The notes under the pieces are model-generated. The model ran no database searches. It saw nothing but the letters and a program-made list of their open reading frames with translations, and was not told the DNA's origin. Positions 16,187 through 24,550 of a stretch of 51,516 nt of DNA are shown here, piece after piece (position 1 is the first letter of the stretch; every line of letters begins with the position of its first letter). The stretch comes from CAYMRL01 sp964398985 (GTDB taxonomy: Bacteria > Deinococcota > Deinococci > Deinococcales > Trueperaceae), in the NCBI GenBank assembly GCA_964398985.1, contig CAYNOS010000016.1, positions 1 through 51,516 on the forward strand. The letters are read 5' to 3'. Both the position numbers and the translations under genes were made by a program.

Positions 16187-16789
16187 CTACCCCACTTCGA
16201 CGCCGATGGCGGCCAACAGGCCGATGGCTTCGGGTAGCGACACCTTCATGCCGCGCAGGTTGTTGTCGAGCGGTGAGATCTGATAGCCGCGTGCGCCTCG
16301 CAGATCCGCCTTCACCAAGCCGTTTCGCTGGAAGGTGCAGCGCGACAGATCCGCCCCGGCGAACGACACTTCTTCGAGCTCGCATCTCATGAAGTCGGAC
16401 TCGTGAAGCCGGCACTCTTCGAAGCTGCAGGCCCTCAGGTCTAGTTCACGGAAGCTGCAGAAGCTGAGGTCACAGCCCTTGAAGGTCGCCTCCGGAACGA
16501 TCGGGAGCTTGCTCACGGCGCTGAAGACGACTCCCGTCAAGCGACAGGTGTCGAAGGCGACGGTCTGGAGCACGGTTCCCGTCACGTTCACCAGCGGCAT
16601 CTCGCAGTTATTGAAGCTGCAGTCGGCTAGCTGAGTGCGCGCGAACGACGCTTCGCTGAGGTCGCAGTCGACGAACGTGCAACCGAGAACGATGGCGCCC
16701 TCGAGCTCGAGCTCGCCAGGCGCCAGCCCAACGAAGCGCTGGTCCGCGAAGCGCCGGGGTTCCTTGGCTCCTGCTGCGTCGCGACTCAC
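16187..16789 (-). CDS. Pentapeptide repeat protein
   Basis: A protein of 200 residues made of A(D/N)LxX-type pentapeptide repeats (CTFVDCDLSEASF, CDLSFCSFRELDL, ADLSRCTF), predicting a right-handed quadrilateral beta-helix. Cysteine is unusually frequent at the repeat positions. The C-terminal helix segment (NNLRGMKVSLPEAIGLL) resembles the end of Qnr-type proteins, which bind DNA gyrase, but this is not enough to claim resistance. The start at GTG 16789 is chosen because TAGAAT ends 6 nt upstream of it; GTG 16792 is directly adjacent. The 194-bp gap after it, to the MFS gene, shows no gene. Confidence 0.82.
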   Translation of the reverse strand: MSRDAAGAKEPRRFADQRFVGLAPGELELEGAIVLGCTFVDCDLSEASFARTQLADCSFNNCEMPLVNVTGTVLQTVAFDTCRLTGVVFSAVSKLPIVPEATFKGCDLSFCSFRELDLRACSFEECRLHESDFMRCELEEVSFAGADLSRCTFQRNGLVKADLRGARGYQISPLDNNLRGMKVSLPEAIGLLAAIGVEVG

Positions 16790-16795
16790 CACGAC

Positions 16796-16801
16796 ATTCT
16801 A
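16796..16801 (-). promoter_or_regulatory. -10 box TAGAAT for the pentapeptide gene (leaderless)
   Basis: On the minus strand TAGAAT ends 6 nt before GTG 16789 and 3 nt before GTG 16792, which favours the former as the start. Confidence 0.45.
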
Positions 16802-16834
16802 GAAGTCGGTCGCCGGCGGCGACCCGCCTCGCCG

Positions 16835-17449
16835 CTAGACCCGTCTCAAGGACGACCCGAGACCGTCTTCCTCGACCAGTGCCGGCTCGCTCAGCTCCCG
16901 CTTCAGGTAGGCCCACGGGAACCACATCGAGCCGACCATCTCCCAGCCCTCCGCGAGCAGCTTCGCCATCGTCTCCGGCGCTCCGACGATGCGCACGTGC
17001 GACCACTGCCTGTCCGACTTGCGCACGACGTGATGCAAGGCTCCGTAGCCGATCGAGTGCCAACCGTAGCGCCCGACCCGCTCGAGCACGCGCATCTCGT
17101 TGAAGGCGGTGAGCCCCGAGATGACGCGCACCTCACCCTCTCCGCCCTGCCTCGCGGCCTCCTCGCCGCCGCCCGCACCTTCGCCGTAGCGCTTCTGCGC
17201 CGCCTGCCGTGAGATGCCGAGCTTGGCGCCGATCGCCTCCCAGCTCTGCCCTGCCGAGCGCGCTGCCGTGACCGCAGAGCGGAGCAGTTCGCCGGTCTTG
17301 CGCTCCGCCTTGGCGGCGACCGCCACCAGGTCGAGGTACGCCTCGGGATCGTTGGCGATGCGCTCCCCGAGGCCGGGAGTCGCCTCCGTCAGCGAGGCTG
17401 CGAGACTCTCGGCCAACTTCTGCTCGTCGATCCTCGTGGTGTCAGTCAC
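16835..17449 (-). CDS. HTH DNA-binding protein, probably autoregulated
   Basis: A 204-residue protein. The first 70 residues are helical, then a helix-turn-helix reads SAGQSWEAIGAKLGISRQAA (about residues 62-81). A Gly/Glu-rich linker and a C-terminal domain of 75 residues with many Trp/Tyr (RYGWHSIGYGALHHVVRKSD, GWEMVGSMWFPWAYLKREL) follow. I do not recognise the C-terminal domain. The start is GTG 17449: AAGGAGG sits 6 nt upstream of it, whereas an in-frame TTG at 17470 has no such site. The perfect double operator at 17462-17509 lies just before the start, so the protein probably controls its own transcription. It is a single gene. Confidence 0.72.
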   Translation of the reverse strand: MTDTTRIDEQKLAESLAASLTEATPGLGERIANDPEAYLDLVAVAAKAERKTGELLRSAVTAARSAGQSWEAIGAKLGISRQAAQKRYGEGAGGGEEAARQGGEGEVRVISGLTAFNEMRVLERVGRYGWHSIGYGALHHVVRKSDRQWSHVRIVGAPETMAKLLAEGWEMVGSMWFPWAYLKRELSEPALVEEDGLGSSLRRV

Positions 17450-17461
17450 CTTCGACCTCCT

Positions 17462-17509
17462 TGTCAACAATAGGTTGACAAGGAGTGCTCTGTCAACCTA
17501 TTGTTGACA
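17462..17509. promoter_or_regulatory. Double inverted operator TGTCAAC-N5-GTTGACA
   Basis: Two 19-bp sites, TGTCAACAATAGGTTGACA (17462-17480) and its exact reverse complement TGTCAACCTATTGTTGACA (17491-17509), flank a 10-bp spacer. Each site is itself a palindrome of TGTCAAC/GTTGACA half-sites around AATAG or CTATT. TTGACA, a perfect -35 sequence, thus occurs four times, two in each direction. The element ends 13 nt before the GTG of the HTH gene (17449). Two stacked repressor dimers covering the promoter fit best; a 48-nt hairpin in RNA is also possible. Confidence 0.85.
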
Positions 17510-17584
17510 GCGGTGGTCACTACGTGCCCACACTGTGCCCACGGAGGCAAACCTGCAGCCGCCCCCGAGCCTCCGAATCCGAAG

Positions 17585-18589
17585 CTAGCCCGCCACCAGC
17601 CAGACGTAGGCGGCCGCCATCCCGCCGACCACTAGGAACGCCGCTGCCCCGGCCACCAGCGCCTGCCGCCCCAGCTTCCCGAAGAGGGACACCCTGCTCG
17701 CCAGCCCGATGCCCACCATCGACACGGCCAGGGCGAACGCCGAGAGCCACTGCATGGTCGTCACGACGGCAACGGGCGCCTCGAACAGCGAGTTGACCAC
17801 CGCCAACGCGAAGAAGCCGACGAGGAACGGCGGCACCCTGATCTTCGGCGCCGCGACAGCCGGCGCCACCTGTCCGTCCGGGACGAACCTCGCGATCACC
17901 AGCAGCAGCGGCGCCAGCAACGCGACCCGTACCATCTTCACGGTGGTGGCCAGGTCTCCGGCTCCGTCGCCGAGGGCGTAGCCGGCGCTCAGCACATGCC
18001 CGAGCTCCTGCAGCGAAAGGCCGACGAGCAAGCCGTACGCGGCTTCTCCCGCACCGAGAAGGCGCCCCAGGAGCGCGAGAGCTATGGCGGCCACGATCCC
18101 GACGACGCTGATGATAGCGACGGCCAGCCCGGCATCCTCGCGCTTCAGACGCACCACGGACGCGCACGCGAGGATCGCCGAGGCCCCGCACACGCTGGTC
18201 CCGACAGCCAGCGCCAGGCTCAACCCCGGTCCGACGCCGAGCCAGCGAGTGATGCGGTAGACGAGGTACACGCCACCACCGACCACCAGCACCGCGCCCA
18301 GGAGGACGACGGACCCGATGTCGAGCAGTGCGCCGAGGTCGAGCCGCGTCCCTAGCAGGACCACCCCGAGTTTCAGCAACACCCTGATCGACCATTCGAC
18401 GCCCGGCGCCTGAGCCTCGCGCAGTCCGACCGCGGCCTGCCAGGCAAGCCCGAGCACCATCCCGGTCATCAACACGCCGAGGAACGAGAACCCAGGCAGC
18501 CGCACCACCAGCAGCGCCAGCGCCGCCAGCGCCGTCGCCAGCAGCAACCCGGGGGCGATTCGCATCACGGTCGACTGCCTCGCGAGCAT
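17585..18589 (-). CDS. yeiH: YeiH family putative sulfate exporter
   Basis: A 334-residue membrane protein of the YeiH/UPF0324 family with about ten hydrophobic segments. Family landmarks are LLKLGVVLLGTRLDLG, the motif GTSVCGASAILACA near residues 149-162, and GLSLQELGHVLSAGYALG near 208-225. The family is annotated as putative sulfate exporters; the transported species is not proven. It is divergent from a LysR gene, the same arrangement as yeiH/yeiE in enterobacteria, so that regulator probably controls it. TAGCCT lies 9 nt upstream of the ATG; a second in-frame ATG is at 18565. Confidence 0.85.
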   Translation of the reverse strand: MLARQSTVMRIAPGLLLATALAALALLVVRLPGFSFLGVLMTGMVLGLAWQAAVGLREAQAPGVEWSIRVLLKLGVVLLGTRLDLGALLDIGSVVLLGAVLVVGGGVYLVYRITRWLGVGPGLSLALAVGTSVCGASAILACASVVRLKREDAGLAVAIISVVGIVAAIALALLGRLLGAGEAAYGLLVGLSLQELGHVLSAGYALGDGAGDLATTVKMVRVALLAPLLLVIARFVPDGQVAPAVAAPKIRVPPFLVGFFALAVVNSLFEAPVAVVTTMQWLSAFALAVSMVGIGLASRVSLFGKLGRQALVAGAAAFLVVGGMAAAYVWLVAG

Positions 18590-18634
18590 CAGACGGCAAG
18601 GCTAGGAGCGGACAGCAACAGAAATCAAACCAGA

Positions 18635-18650
18635 ATCACTACCATGTGAT
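18635..18650. promoter_or_regulatory. Candidate LysR binding site between yeiH and its regulator
   Basis: ATCAC (18635-18639) and GTGAT (18646-18650) form an inverted repeat around 6 nt in the 84-bp divergent gap. LysR regulators bind such imperfect dyads between themselves and their target. Confidence 0.45.
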
Positions 18651-18662
18651 ATCCACTCTGCT

Positions 18663-18668
18663 TATATT
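18663..18668 (+). promoter_or_regulatory. -10 box TATATT for the LysR gene (leaderless)
   Basis: TATATT ends 5 nt before the ATG at 18674. There is no -35 of note; the dyad at 18635-18650 lies where a LysR protein would bind. Confidence 0.55.
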
Positions 18669-18673
18669 GCGGC

Positions 18674-19594
18674 ATGGCGATCACCCTCGAGCAACTGCGC
18701 GCGTTCGCCCTGGTGGCCGAGCACGGCTCGATCTCCCGCGCGGCCGAGGCACGGCACCTCTCGCAACCGGCGCTCTCCTCGCAACTGCGGCAGCTGGCGT
18801 CCGCCTTCGGCGCGCGGCTCTACACGCGCCATCACCGCGGCGTGACCCTGACCGAGGCAGGCAGGCGGCTGCTGCCGCACGCCCAGGCGGCCCTGCGCGC
18901 GCTGCAGGGCGCGCGCGGCCTGAGCAGCGCGCTGAGCGCAGGCACGTCAGGCAGCGTCCGCATCGCCGCCAGCATGACCGTGGCCGTCTACTACCTGCCC
19001 CCGGTCCTGACCGCCTTCCGGCGGGCACGGCCCGACGTGCAGGTCCAGCTGCTCACCCGCAACTCGCACGACGCGTTCGAACTGCTGCTCAACGGCGCGG
19101 CCGACCTTGCGCTCGTCGAGGGGCTGACGCCGCCTCCGCAACCCGACCTCGAGCAGCACGCCATAGCCGACGACGAGATCGTGCTGGCGGTGCCGCCAGA
19201 CCACTGGTTGGCGGACCGGACGCGGCTCGAGCCCGGCGACCTCGCCGGCATGGAGCTGGTGCAGCGCGAGCGCGGCTCGGGCACCAGGGACCTCGTCGAG
19301 TTGGCGCTCGCGCAGGTCCCCGACACCAGGATCGCCATCGAGGCCACCGGCATCGAAGCCGTCAAAGAGGCGATCCTCGGCGGTCTGGCCGTCGGCTTCA
19401 TCTCGCGCATCGCGATCCGCCGGGAGGTCGAGCTCGGGATGCTGAAGGAGCTCACGGTCGCGAGCCCGGCTCTGCAGCGCAAGATCACCGTCGTCCATCC
19501 GGTGACGGGCTTGAGGACGCAGCACTGTGAAGAGCTGCTGAAGCTGTTGGACGAGCCACTTGACCTACGTCAGGGACTTTCGCCCAGGCGTTAG
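18674..19594 (+). CDS. LysR family transcriptional regulator (probable yeiH regulator)
   Basis: A 306-residue LysR regulator. The N-terminal winged HTH reads LEQLRAFALVAEHGSISRAA (residues 5-24) with QPALSSQLRQL as recognition helix. The effector domain spans about residues 92-295 (GSVRIAASMTVAVYYLPPVL, then GLAVGFISRIAIRREV). It is of the CysL/YeiE-like branch by context: divergent from yeiH, with a dyad between them. Likely effectors are sulfur compounds, by analogy only. TATATT lies 5 nt before the ATG, so the mRNA should be leaderless. Confidence 0.88.
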   Translation: MAITLEQLRAFALVAEHGSISRAAEARHLSQPALSSQLRQLASAFGARLYTRHHRGVTLTEAGRRLLPHAQAALRALQGARGLSSALSAGTSGSVRIAASMTVAVYYLPPVLTAFRRARPDVQVQLLTRNSHDAFELLLNGAADLALVEGLTPPPQPDLEQHAIADDEIVLAVPPDHWLADRTRLEPGDLAGMELVQRERGSGTRDLVELALAQVPDTRIAIEATGIEAVKEAILGGLAVGFISRIAIRREVELGMLKELTVASPALQRKITVVHPVTGLRTQHCEELLKLLDEPLDLRQGLSPRR

Positions 19595-19678
19595 CAGCTA
19601 GAATGTGAAGGGAAGTCCGTTCCCAGGTCGCATCCGCTGGCGGGCAGCGGGGCACGTCGCTTTGGAGTAGGAGAGATC

Positions 19679-20956
19679 ATGCGAAATCGCTTCTTCACGC
19701 TCTTGTCGGTAGTTCTGGCCATGGCGTTCTCCACGGCCCTCGCTCAGGTCGAGGTCGTCTACTGGACCCACGAGGACCCCAACCGCACGGCGCTCGAAGA
19801 GGAGCTGATCGCCCAGTTCCACTCCGAGAACCCCGACGTAATCGTCACCCGCGTGACGAACCCGTCCAACACATTGGCGCAACTGATCCTGACGGCGTTC
19901 GCAGCCAACCGCGGGCCCGACATCTTCAACATGGAAACCTTCAACGAGTACCCGTACATCGTCAATCAGCGCGTCGCGCCGGTGGATCCGGTGGCGGCTG
20001 GTTACGGTTCGCTCGAGGAGTTCCAGAGCATGTACCTCGAGGGCATGCTCGATCCCGTCACCTACGAGGGCGAGATCTACGGCATCCCGCTGGAGCTCAC
20101 CAACTGGGCGATCTTCCTCAACATGAACGTATTCCGCAGCGAGGGCCTCGACCCGCTCACGGACTACCCGAAGACGTGGGAAGAGATGATGGAGATCGCC
20201 GACCGGCTGACGCGGCGTGACGGCGAGATCATCACGCGCCGCGGCTTCGACTTCCGCTACCCGTACTACCTCAACTTCATGGTGCCGATGGCGCAGCAGC
20301 TCGGCGGCGAGCTCATCAGCGCGGACGGCCAGAGCGCCATCGTCAATGACGAGGCGTGGCTGCGCGTGCTCGAGTACTTCCGCCAGTGGGGCCCGCATCA
20401 CCGCAACCTCGGCGCTCCCACCTACGCCAACGCTCGCGCGCTGTTCAACCACGACAACGACGACATCGGCATGATGGAGTCCGGTCAGTACCAGATCGCG
20501 CGCATCGCCAACGACAACCCTGACTTCCTGCCCGGCGAAGGCTGGATGATCATCCCCTTCCCCGTCTGGGAAGACGCGGTCAACAACGTCGCCGAGGCGT
20601 ACTACGGCCACTACTGGATGGTGAACGCGCAGTCGTCCGACGCCAAGCAGGAGGCGGCCTGGCGGTTCCTCGGCTTCCTGAGCCAGCACGCCGAGGAGTA
20701 CTTCGCGCGCGCCGGCTTGCTGCAGGCCTCGCAGGCGGTGCTCGACTCCGACACCTTCAAGAACCACCCGTACTCCGACGTCTTCATGGCCGACCTGGCC
20801 CGCGCCCCTGCGATCTACTACGGCGACGCCTCGCCGCAGATCCAGCAGGTGCTGCAAGACGCCGTGGAGGCCGTGATGTTGCAGAACCGCGATCCGGCCG
20901 AGGTTCTGGTTCAGATGCGCGAAGGCGTCATGCGTGCGCTGAGCGGCGAGTACTGA
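19679..20956 (+). CDS. ABC sugar importer substrate-binding protein, family 1
   Basis: A 425-residue extracytoplasmic binding protein with a signal peptide ending FSTALAQ (about residue 23). Family 1 landmarks are VVYWTHEDPNRTALEEELIA at the start of the mature protein, GPDIFNMETFNEYPYI near residue 80, GEIYGIPLELTNWAIFLNMN near 130, and DAKQEAAWRFLGFLSQ later. It should bind a sugar or sugar alcohol for the two permeases that follow. AGGAGAG precedes the ATG. A TAGAAT at 19599-19604 may be its -10 box, giving a leader of about 70 nt. First gene of a four-gene operon. Confidence 0.9.
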   Translation: MRNRFFTLLSVVLAMAFSTALAQVEVVYWTHEDPNRTALEEELIAQFHSENPDVIVTRVTNPSNTLAQLILTAFAANRGPDIFNMETFNEYPYIVNQRVAPVDPVAAGYGSLEEFQSMYLEGMLDPVTYEGEIYGIPLELTNWAIFLNMNVFRSEGLDPLTDYPKTWEEMMEIADRLTRRDGEIITRRGFDFRYPYYLNFMVPMAQQLGGELISADGQSAIVNDEAWLRVLEYFRQWGPHHRNLGAPTYANARALFNHDNDDIGMMESGQYQIARIANDNPDFLPGEGWMIIPFPVWEDAVNNVAEAYYGHYWMVNAQSSDAKQEAAWRFLGFLSQHAEEYFARAGLLQASQAVLDSDTFKNHPYSDVFMADLARAPAIYYGDASPQIQQVLQDAVEAVMLQNRDPAEVLVQMREGVMRALSGEY

Positions 20957-20969
20957 AGCGTAAGGACTG

Positions 20970-21881
20970 GTGCCGGTGGCTCGCAGTAGCAGACGGCTGA
21001 CCGTCGGCACGAGGAGGGCGATATGGGGCTGGGCCTTCGTGGTCCCAGCCCTCGCCTTCTTCGGTCTGTTCGCGTTCTACCCGATCATCAACGCCTTGGT
21101 CCTCAGCATGTACCGCAAGAACGTGCTGTCGCTGAGGCCGCCGCGCTTCGTGGGTTTCGACAACTACCTGGAGCTCTTCCAGTCCGCGCAGTTCTGGAAC
21201 TCGTGGAAGGCGACCGGCCTGTTCACGGTGAGCACCGCGGTGCCGCTGGTGGTCGTGTCTCTGCTGCTGGCCACGCTGATCGTGTCGCGCGGCAGGCTGC
21301 AGCGCTTCTTCCAGATGACCTTCTACACGCCCGCCGTCATCCCTGGCGTGGTGGCGGCGAGCGTCTGGCTGATGCTGCTCGACCCGCGCGGCATCGCGAA
21401 CCAATGGGTGAACTTCGTGCTCGGCCTCTCGGGCGTAGATCACAAGTGGCTGGCGTCGCCCGACATGGTGAGGCTCTCTACCGTGCTGGTCTACTTCTGG
21501 GGCAAGCTCGGCTTCTTCACGATCATCTTCATCGCCGGCCTCGGCGGCATCCCCAACAGCGTCAAGGAGGCCGCGCGCGTCGATGGCGCGACCGCCGTGC
21601 AGCTGTTCCGCTACATCACCTTGCCGCTGCTGAAGCCGATCACGGTGCTGGTGTCGATCATGGCGATGATCTTCTGCATGCGCACGTTCAGCACTCAGTA
21701 CCTCTTCACCCAGTCGGGCGCGCCGCGCGAGCCGATCAACGTCGTCACGCTCGGCATCTACACCACCGCCATCCGTGACATGCAGATCGGCCTCGCCAGC
21801 GCGATGTCGATCATCCTGCTGGTCGTGATGTTCATCCTGGCGTTCATGCAGTTCCGCGTCTCGCGGGCGCAGGAGGCCTGA
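20970..21881 (+). CDS. ABC sugar importer permease, MalF/UgpA type
   Basis: A 303-residue permease with six membrane segments. It begins RAIWGWAFVVPALAFFGLFA, typical of MalF/UgpA-like subunits, and has the ATPase-docking EAA loop VKEAARVDGATAVQLFRYIT followed by LPLLKPITVL. It pairs with the next gene. The GTG start at 20970 lies 13 nt after the binding-protein stop; a second in-frame GTG is at 20976. Confidence 0.9.
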   Translation: MPVARSSRRLTVGTRRAIWGWAFVVPALAFFGLFAFYPIINALVLSMYRKNVLSLRPPRFVGFDNYLELFQSAQFWNSWKATGLFTVSTAVPLVVVSLLLATLIVSRGRLQRFFQMTFYTPAVIPGVVAASVWLMLLDPRGIANQWVNFVLGLSGVDHKWLASPDMVRLSTVLVYFWGKLGFFTIIFIAGLGGIPNSVKEAARVDGATAVQLFRYITLPLLKPITVLVSIMAMIFCMRTFSTQYLFTQSGAPREPINVVTLGIYTTAIRDMQIGLASAMSIILLVVMFILAFMQFRVSRAQEA

Positions 21882-21884
21882 ACC

Positions 21885-22775
21885 GTGGCGCTCGAGACCA
21901 CCCGCGTCCAGCAAGTCGAGGCCGGCTTCCGGCGCACGCCGCTCGGCCACGTCGGCAACATCCTGGGATGGGCCGTCCTGTTCGCTGCCGTGTTCCTGGT
22001 GCTGACACCGGTGGCCTTCATGTTCGTGGCCTCGTTCATGCCCGCGCGCGACATCCTCACGATGCCTTTCTCGTGGTGGCCCGACCCGATCATCTTCGAG
22101 AACTTCTGGCACGCCATCAAAGGCAACGACGGCAGGTTCATCTTCCCGCGCGCGCTCCTGAACTCGGTGATCGTCTCCGGCACGATCGCCGGCACCACCG
22201 TGCTGTTCTCGACGATGGCCGGCTACGGCCTCACCAAGTTGCGCTTCCGGGGTGCCGGGATCGTGTTCCTGTTCATCCTCTCGACGCTGATGATCCCGTT
22301 CGAGACGGTGATGATCCCGCTGTACGTGGTGATCACCGACCTGGGACTGCAGAACTCCTACGCGGGCCTGATCATCCCCTTCCTGCTGAGCGCGTTCGGA
22401 GTCTTCCTGATGCGCCAGTCGCTGGTGAGCTTCCCCGACGAGCTGCTCGACGCCGCCCGCATCGACGGCGCCAGCGAGCCCGGTATCTTCTTCCGCATCG
22501 TCATCCCCAACCTGTGGCCGGTGATGGCGGTGCTCGCGATCCTTACGTTCGAGGGGCAGTGGGACAACCTGATCTGGCCGCTGCTGGTGGTGCACGCTCC
22601 CGAACTGAAGACCATGCCGCTTTACGTCGTGACGTTCATGGAGGAGAAGAGCACCAACGAGGGAGCCATGCTGGCGGTGGCCGCCATCTCGAGCATCCCC
22701 ATGCTGGTCATCTTCTTCACGCTCTCGCAGTACTTCTTGCGCGGTGCCAACGTGTTCTCCGCGGGCAAGGAATAG
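21885..22775 (+). CDS. ABC sugar importer permease, MalG/UgpE type
   Basis: A 296-residue second permease of the sugar importer. It has six membrane segments, the periplasmic motif PARDILTMPFSWWPDP near the first segment, and the EAA loop PDELLDAARIDGASEPGIFF. The GTG start is 3 nt after the upstream stop and the stop is 3 nt before the HAD gene, so all are one transcript. No MalK/UgpC-type ATPase is encoded in the window. Confidence 0.9.
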   Translation: MALETTRVQQVEAGFRRTPLGHVGNILGWAVLFAAVFLVLTPVAFMFVASFMPARDILTMPFSWWPDPIIFENFWHAIKGNDGRFIFPRALLNSVIVSGTIAGTTVLFSTMAGYGLTKLRFRGAGIVFLFILSTLMIPFETVMIPLYVVITDLGLQNSYAGLIIPFLLSAFGVFLMRQSLVSFPDELLDAARIDGASEPGIFFRIVIPNLWPVMAVLAILTFEGQWDNLIWPLLVVHAPELKTMPLYVVTFMEEKSTNEGAMLAVAAISSIPMLVIFFTLSQYFLRGANVFSAGKE

Positions 22776-22778
22776 ACG

Positions 22779-23378
22779 ATGAAGGTCTGCGTCTTCGACG
22801 TAGGCGGCGTGATGGTCGACGGGTTCGACGTCAAGCCGTTGATCGCCGAGCAGTTCGGCATGACGCAGGACGAGTTGCGACCGCTCATGGACGAAGCCGG
22901 CTACGAACTGCTGCACACCGGCCGCATCTCGTCCTCGGAGTTCTGGACGCGGTTCACGGCCGCCACCGGCCTCCAGGCGCATGGTGAATACTGGGGAGCG
23001 TTCTTCCATCCGGTGCGCCGCCCGCGCATGTACGACCTCGTGGAGCGCCTCAAGGCCGGCGGGACGCGCGTGGTGGCGGGCACCAACACACTAGACTCCC
23101 ACTACCGCATCCACTCGGAGCTCGGCGACTACGACGTCTTCGACCACACCTACGCCTCGAACCTCATGCACGTGGCCAAGCCGGATCCGGCGTTCTACCA
23201 GCGCATCCTGGACGCCGAAGGGGTCGCGCCGCGCGCGGCCCTGTTCATCGACGACTTCCCGGTCAACGTCGCGGCCGCTGCCGCTCTCGGCATCCACGCG
23301 GTCCTCTTCGAGAGCCAGGACTCGGCGATCGAGCAGGTCGAGCGCTGGGTTCGGGCGCCGCTCACCACCGTGAACTGA
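22779..23378 (+). CDS. HAD-superfamily hydrolase, probable sugar phosphatase
   Basis: A 199-residue HAD hydrolase of the YihX-like subgroup. Motif I is VFDVGGVMVDG (the second Asp of DxD is replaced by Gly, common in this subgroup), motif II is the GTNTLDSHY region, the motif III lysine is in HVAKPDPAFY, and motif IV is LFIDDFPVNV. It lies 3 nt behind the sugar permease and is surely cotranscribed, so it probably dephosphorylates a sugar phosphate arising from the imported sugar. The substrate is not readable from sequence. Confidence 0.85.
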   Translation: MKVCVFDVGGVMVDGFDVKPLIAEQFGMTQDELRPLMDEAGYELLHTGRISSSEFWTRFTAATGLQAHGEYWGAFFHPVRRPRMYDLVERLKAGGTRVVAGTNTLDSHYRIHSELGDYDVFDHTYASNLMHVAKPDPAFYQRILDAEGVAPRAALFIDDFPVNVAAAAALGIHAVLFESQDSAIEQVERWVRAPLTTVN

Positions 23379-23414
23379 GGGCCGGCGCCCCTGAGCCCTT
23401 GGCGGCCGCTTGTG

Positions 23415-23420
23415 TACAAT
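23415..23420 (+). promoter_or_regulatory. -10 box TACAAT for aapJ (leaderless)
   Basis: TACAAT ends 5 nt before the ATG at 23426. This fixes the start at that ATG rather than the longer open frame and separates the aap operon from the sugar operon. Confidence 0.6.
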
Positions 23421-23425
23421 CCCAT

Positions 23426-24478
23426 ATGAGACAACCAGCCCGTGGAAGAACGTTCGCCCGCGTCCTTGGATTCTCGATCGTCCTCGCGCTCGCGTTCGGC
23501 GCCGTGGCCAGCGCCCAGAGCCGCCTCGACACCGTCATGCAGAGGGGCCGTCTCATCTGCGGCGTCAATGCCGTCAACCCCGGTTTCGGGTTCCTCGATG
23601 AGACCACCGGCAACTACAACGGCTTCGACACCGACTACTGCCGCGCCGTGGCCGCAGCGCTGTTCGACGATCCCACAGCCGTCGAGTTCGTGCCCCTGAC
23701 CGGCGGCGTACGCTTCAGCGCCATCCAGACTGGTGAAGTCGACGTCGTGTTCCGCAACACCACCCACACGCTCACCCGCGACAGCGAGAACGCCGTCGAC
23801 TTCCTGCCCGTCAACTTCTACGACGGCCAGGGCGTCATGGTCCGCACCGAACTCGGCATCGACTCGGTGTTCGAGCTCGAGGGCGCCACCGTCTGCACCA
23901 ACCAGGGCAGCACGACCGAAGCCAACTGGACCGACCTGGTGCGCAACCAGGGCTGGCAGGGCGGGCAGCTGCTAACCTTCGAGGACCTGGCGCGCACCTT
24001 CGCCGCCTTCCACGGCGGCCGCTGCGACGCGATCACCTCCGACAAGTCGCAGCTGGTCGGCGTGCGCGCCAGCGTGCCCGACGCCGACGCGTTCGTGATC
24101 CTGCCCGAGTCCCTGTCGAAGGAGCCGCTGGCAGGCTTCACGTTCCAGAACGACTCGACTTGGCACGGCGCCCTCTCGTGGATCGTCTACGCGCTGGTGC
24201 AGGCCGAGGAGAGCGGCATCACCTCCGCCAACGTAGGCGACTTCATGAGCTCGGACGACGTCGCGCTCAGGCGCTTCCTGGGGGCCGAAGGCAACCTCGG
24301 CGCGGAGTTCGGTCTGCCCGTCGGCTTCGTCGAGCGCGTCATCCGGCACGTCGGCAACTACGGCGAGATCTACGAGCGGCACTTCGGCGAAGGCAGCCCC
24401 TTCCCAATCCCGCGCGCCGGCACGCTCAACGAGCTGCACACGCGCGGCGGACTGCTGTTCTCGCCCCCGTTCCGCTAG
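23426..24478 (+). CDS. aapJ: General L-amino-acid ABC importer binding protein (AapJ type)
   Basis: A 350-residue binding protein of the family 3 AapJ/BztA group. Signal peptide ends VASAQS at about residue 32. The mature part has MQRGRLICGVNAVNPGFGFL, NYNGFDTDYCRAVAAALF, and the group-specific GATVCTNQGSTTEANW. The C-terminal segment VGNYGEIYERHFG is typical. It captures a wide range of L-amino acids outside the membrane. The start at ATG 23426 is set by the TACAAT box just upstream. The permeases follow after 72 bp. Confidence 0.92.
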   Translation: MRQPARGRTFARVLGFSIVLALAFGAVASAQSRLDTVMQRGRLICGVNAVNPGFGFLDETTGNYNGFDTDYCRAVAAALFDDPTAVEFVPLTGGVRFSAIQTGEVDVVFRNTTHTLTRDSENAVDFLPVNFYDGQGVMVRTELGIDSVFELEGATVCTNQGSTTEANWTDLVRNQGWQGGQLLTFEDLARTFAAFHGGRCDAITSDKSQLVGVRASVPDADAFVILPESLSKEPLAGFTFQNDSTWHGALSWIVYALVQAEESGITSANVGDFMSSDDVALRRFLGAEGNLGAEFGLPVGFVERVIRHVGNYGEIYERHFGEGSPFPIPRAGTLNELHTRGGLLFSPPFR

Positions 24479-24550
24479 GGGGCGGGACTCAGCTATTGAC
24501 GAGAGGACCTGGGCCGGCAGCGGCCGGCACTTGGCGACAGTGATGACGCG

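Noticed and set aside
16187..16789. Qnr-type quinolone resistance gene
   Set aside because: The pentapeptide fold and C-terminal segment are similar, but the loops needed for gyrase protection cannot be identified, so only the fold is claimed.
20928..23009. 693-codon open frame on the minus strand
   Set aside because: It is antisense to the two sugar permeases; its product is charged and repetitive with no recognisable domain.
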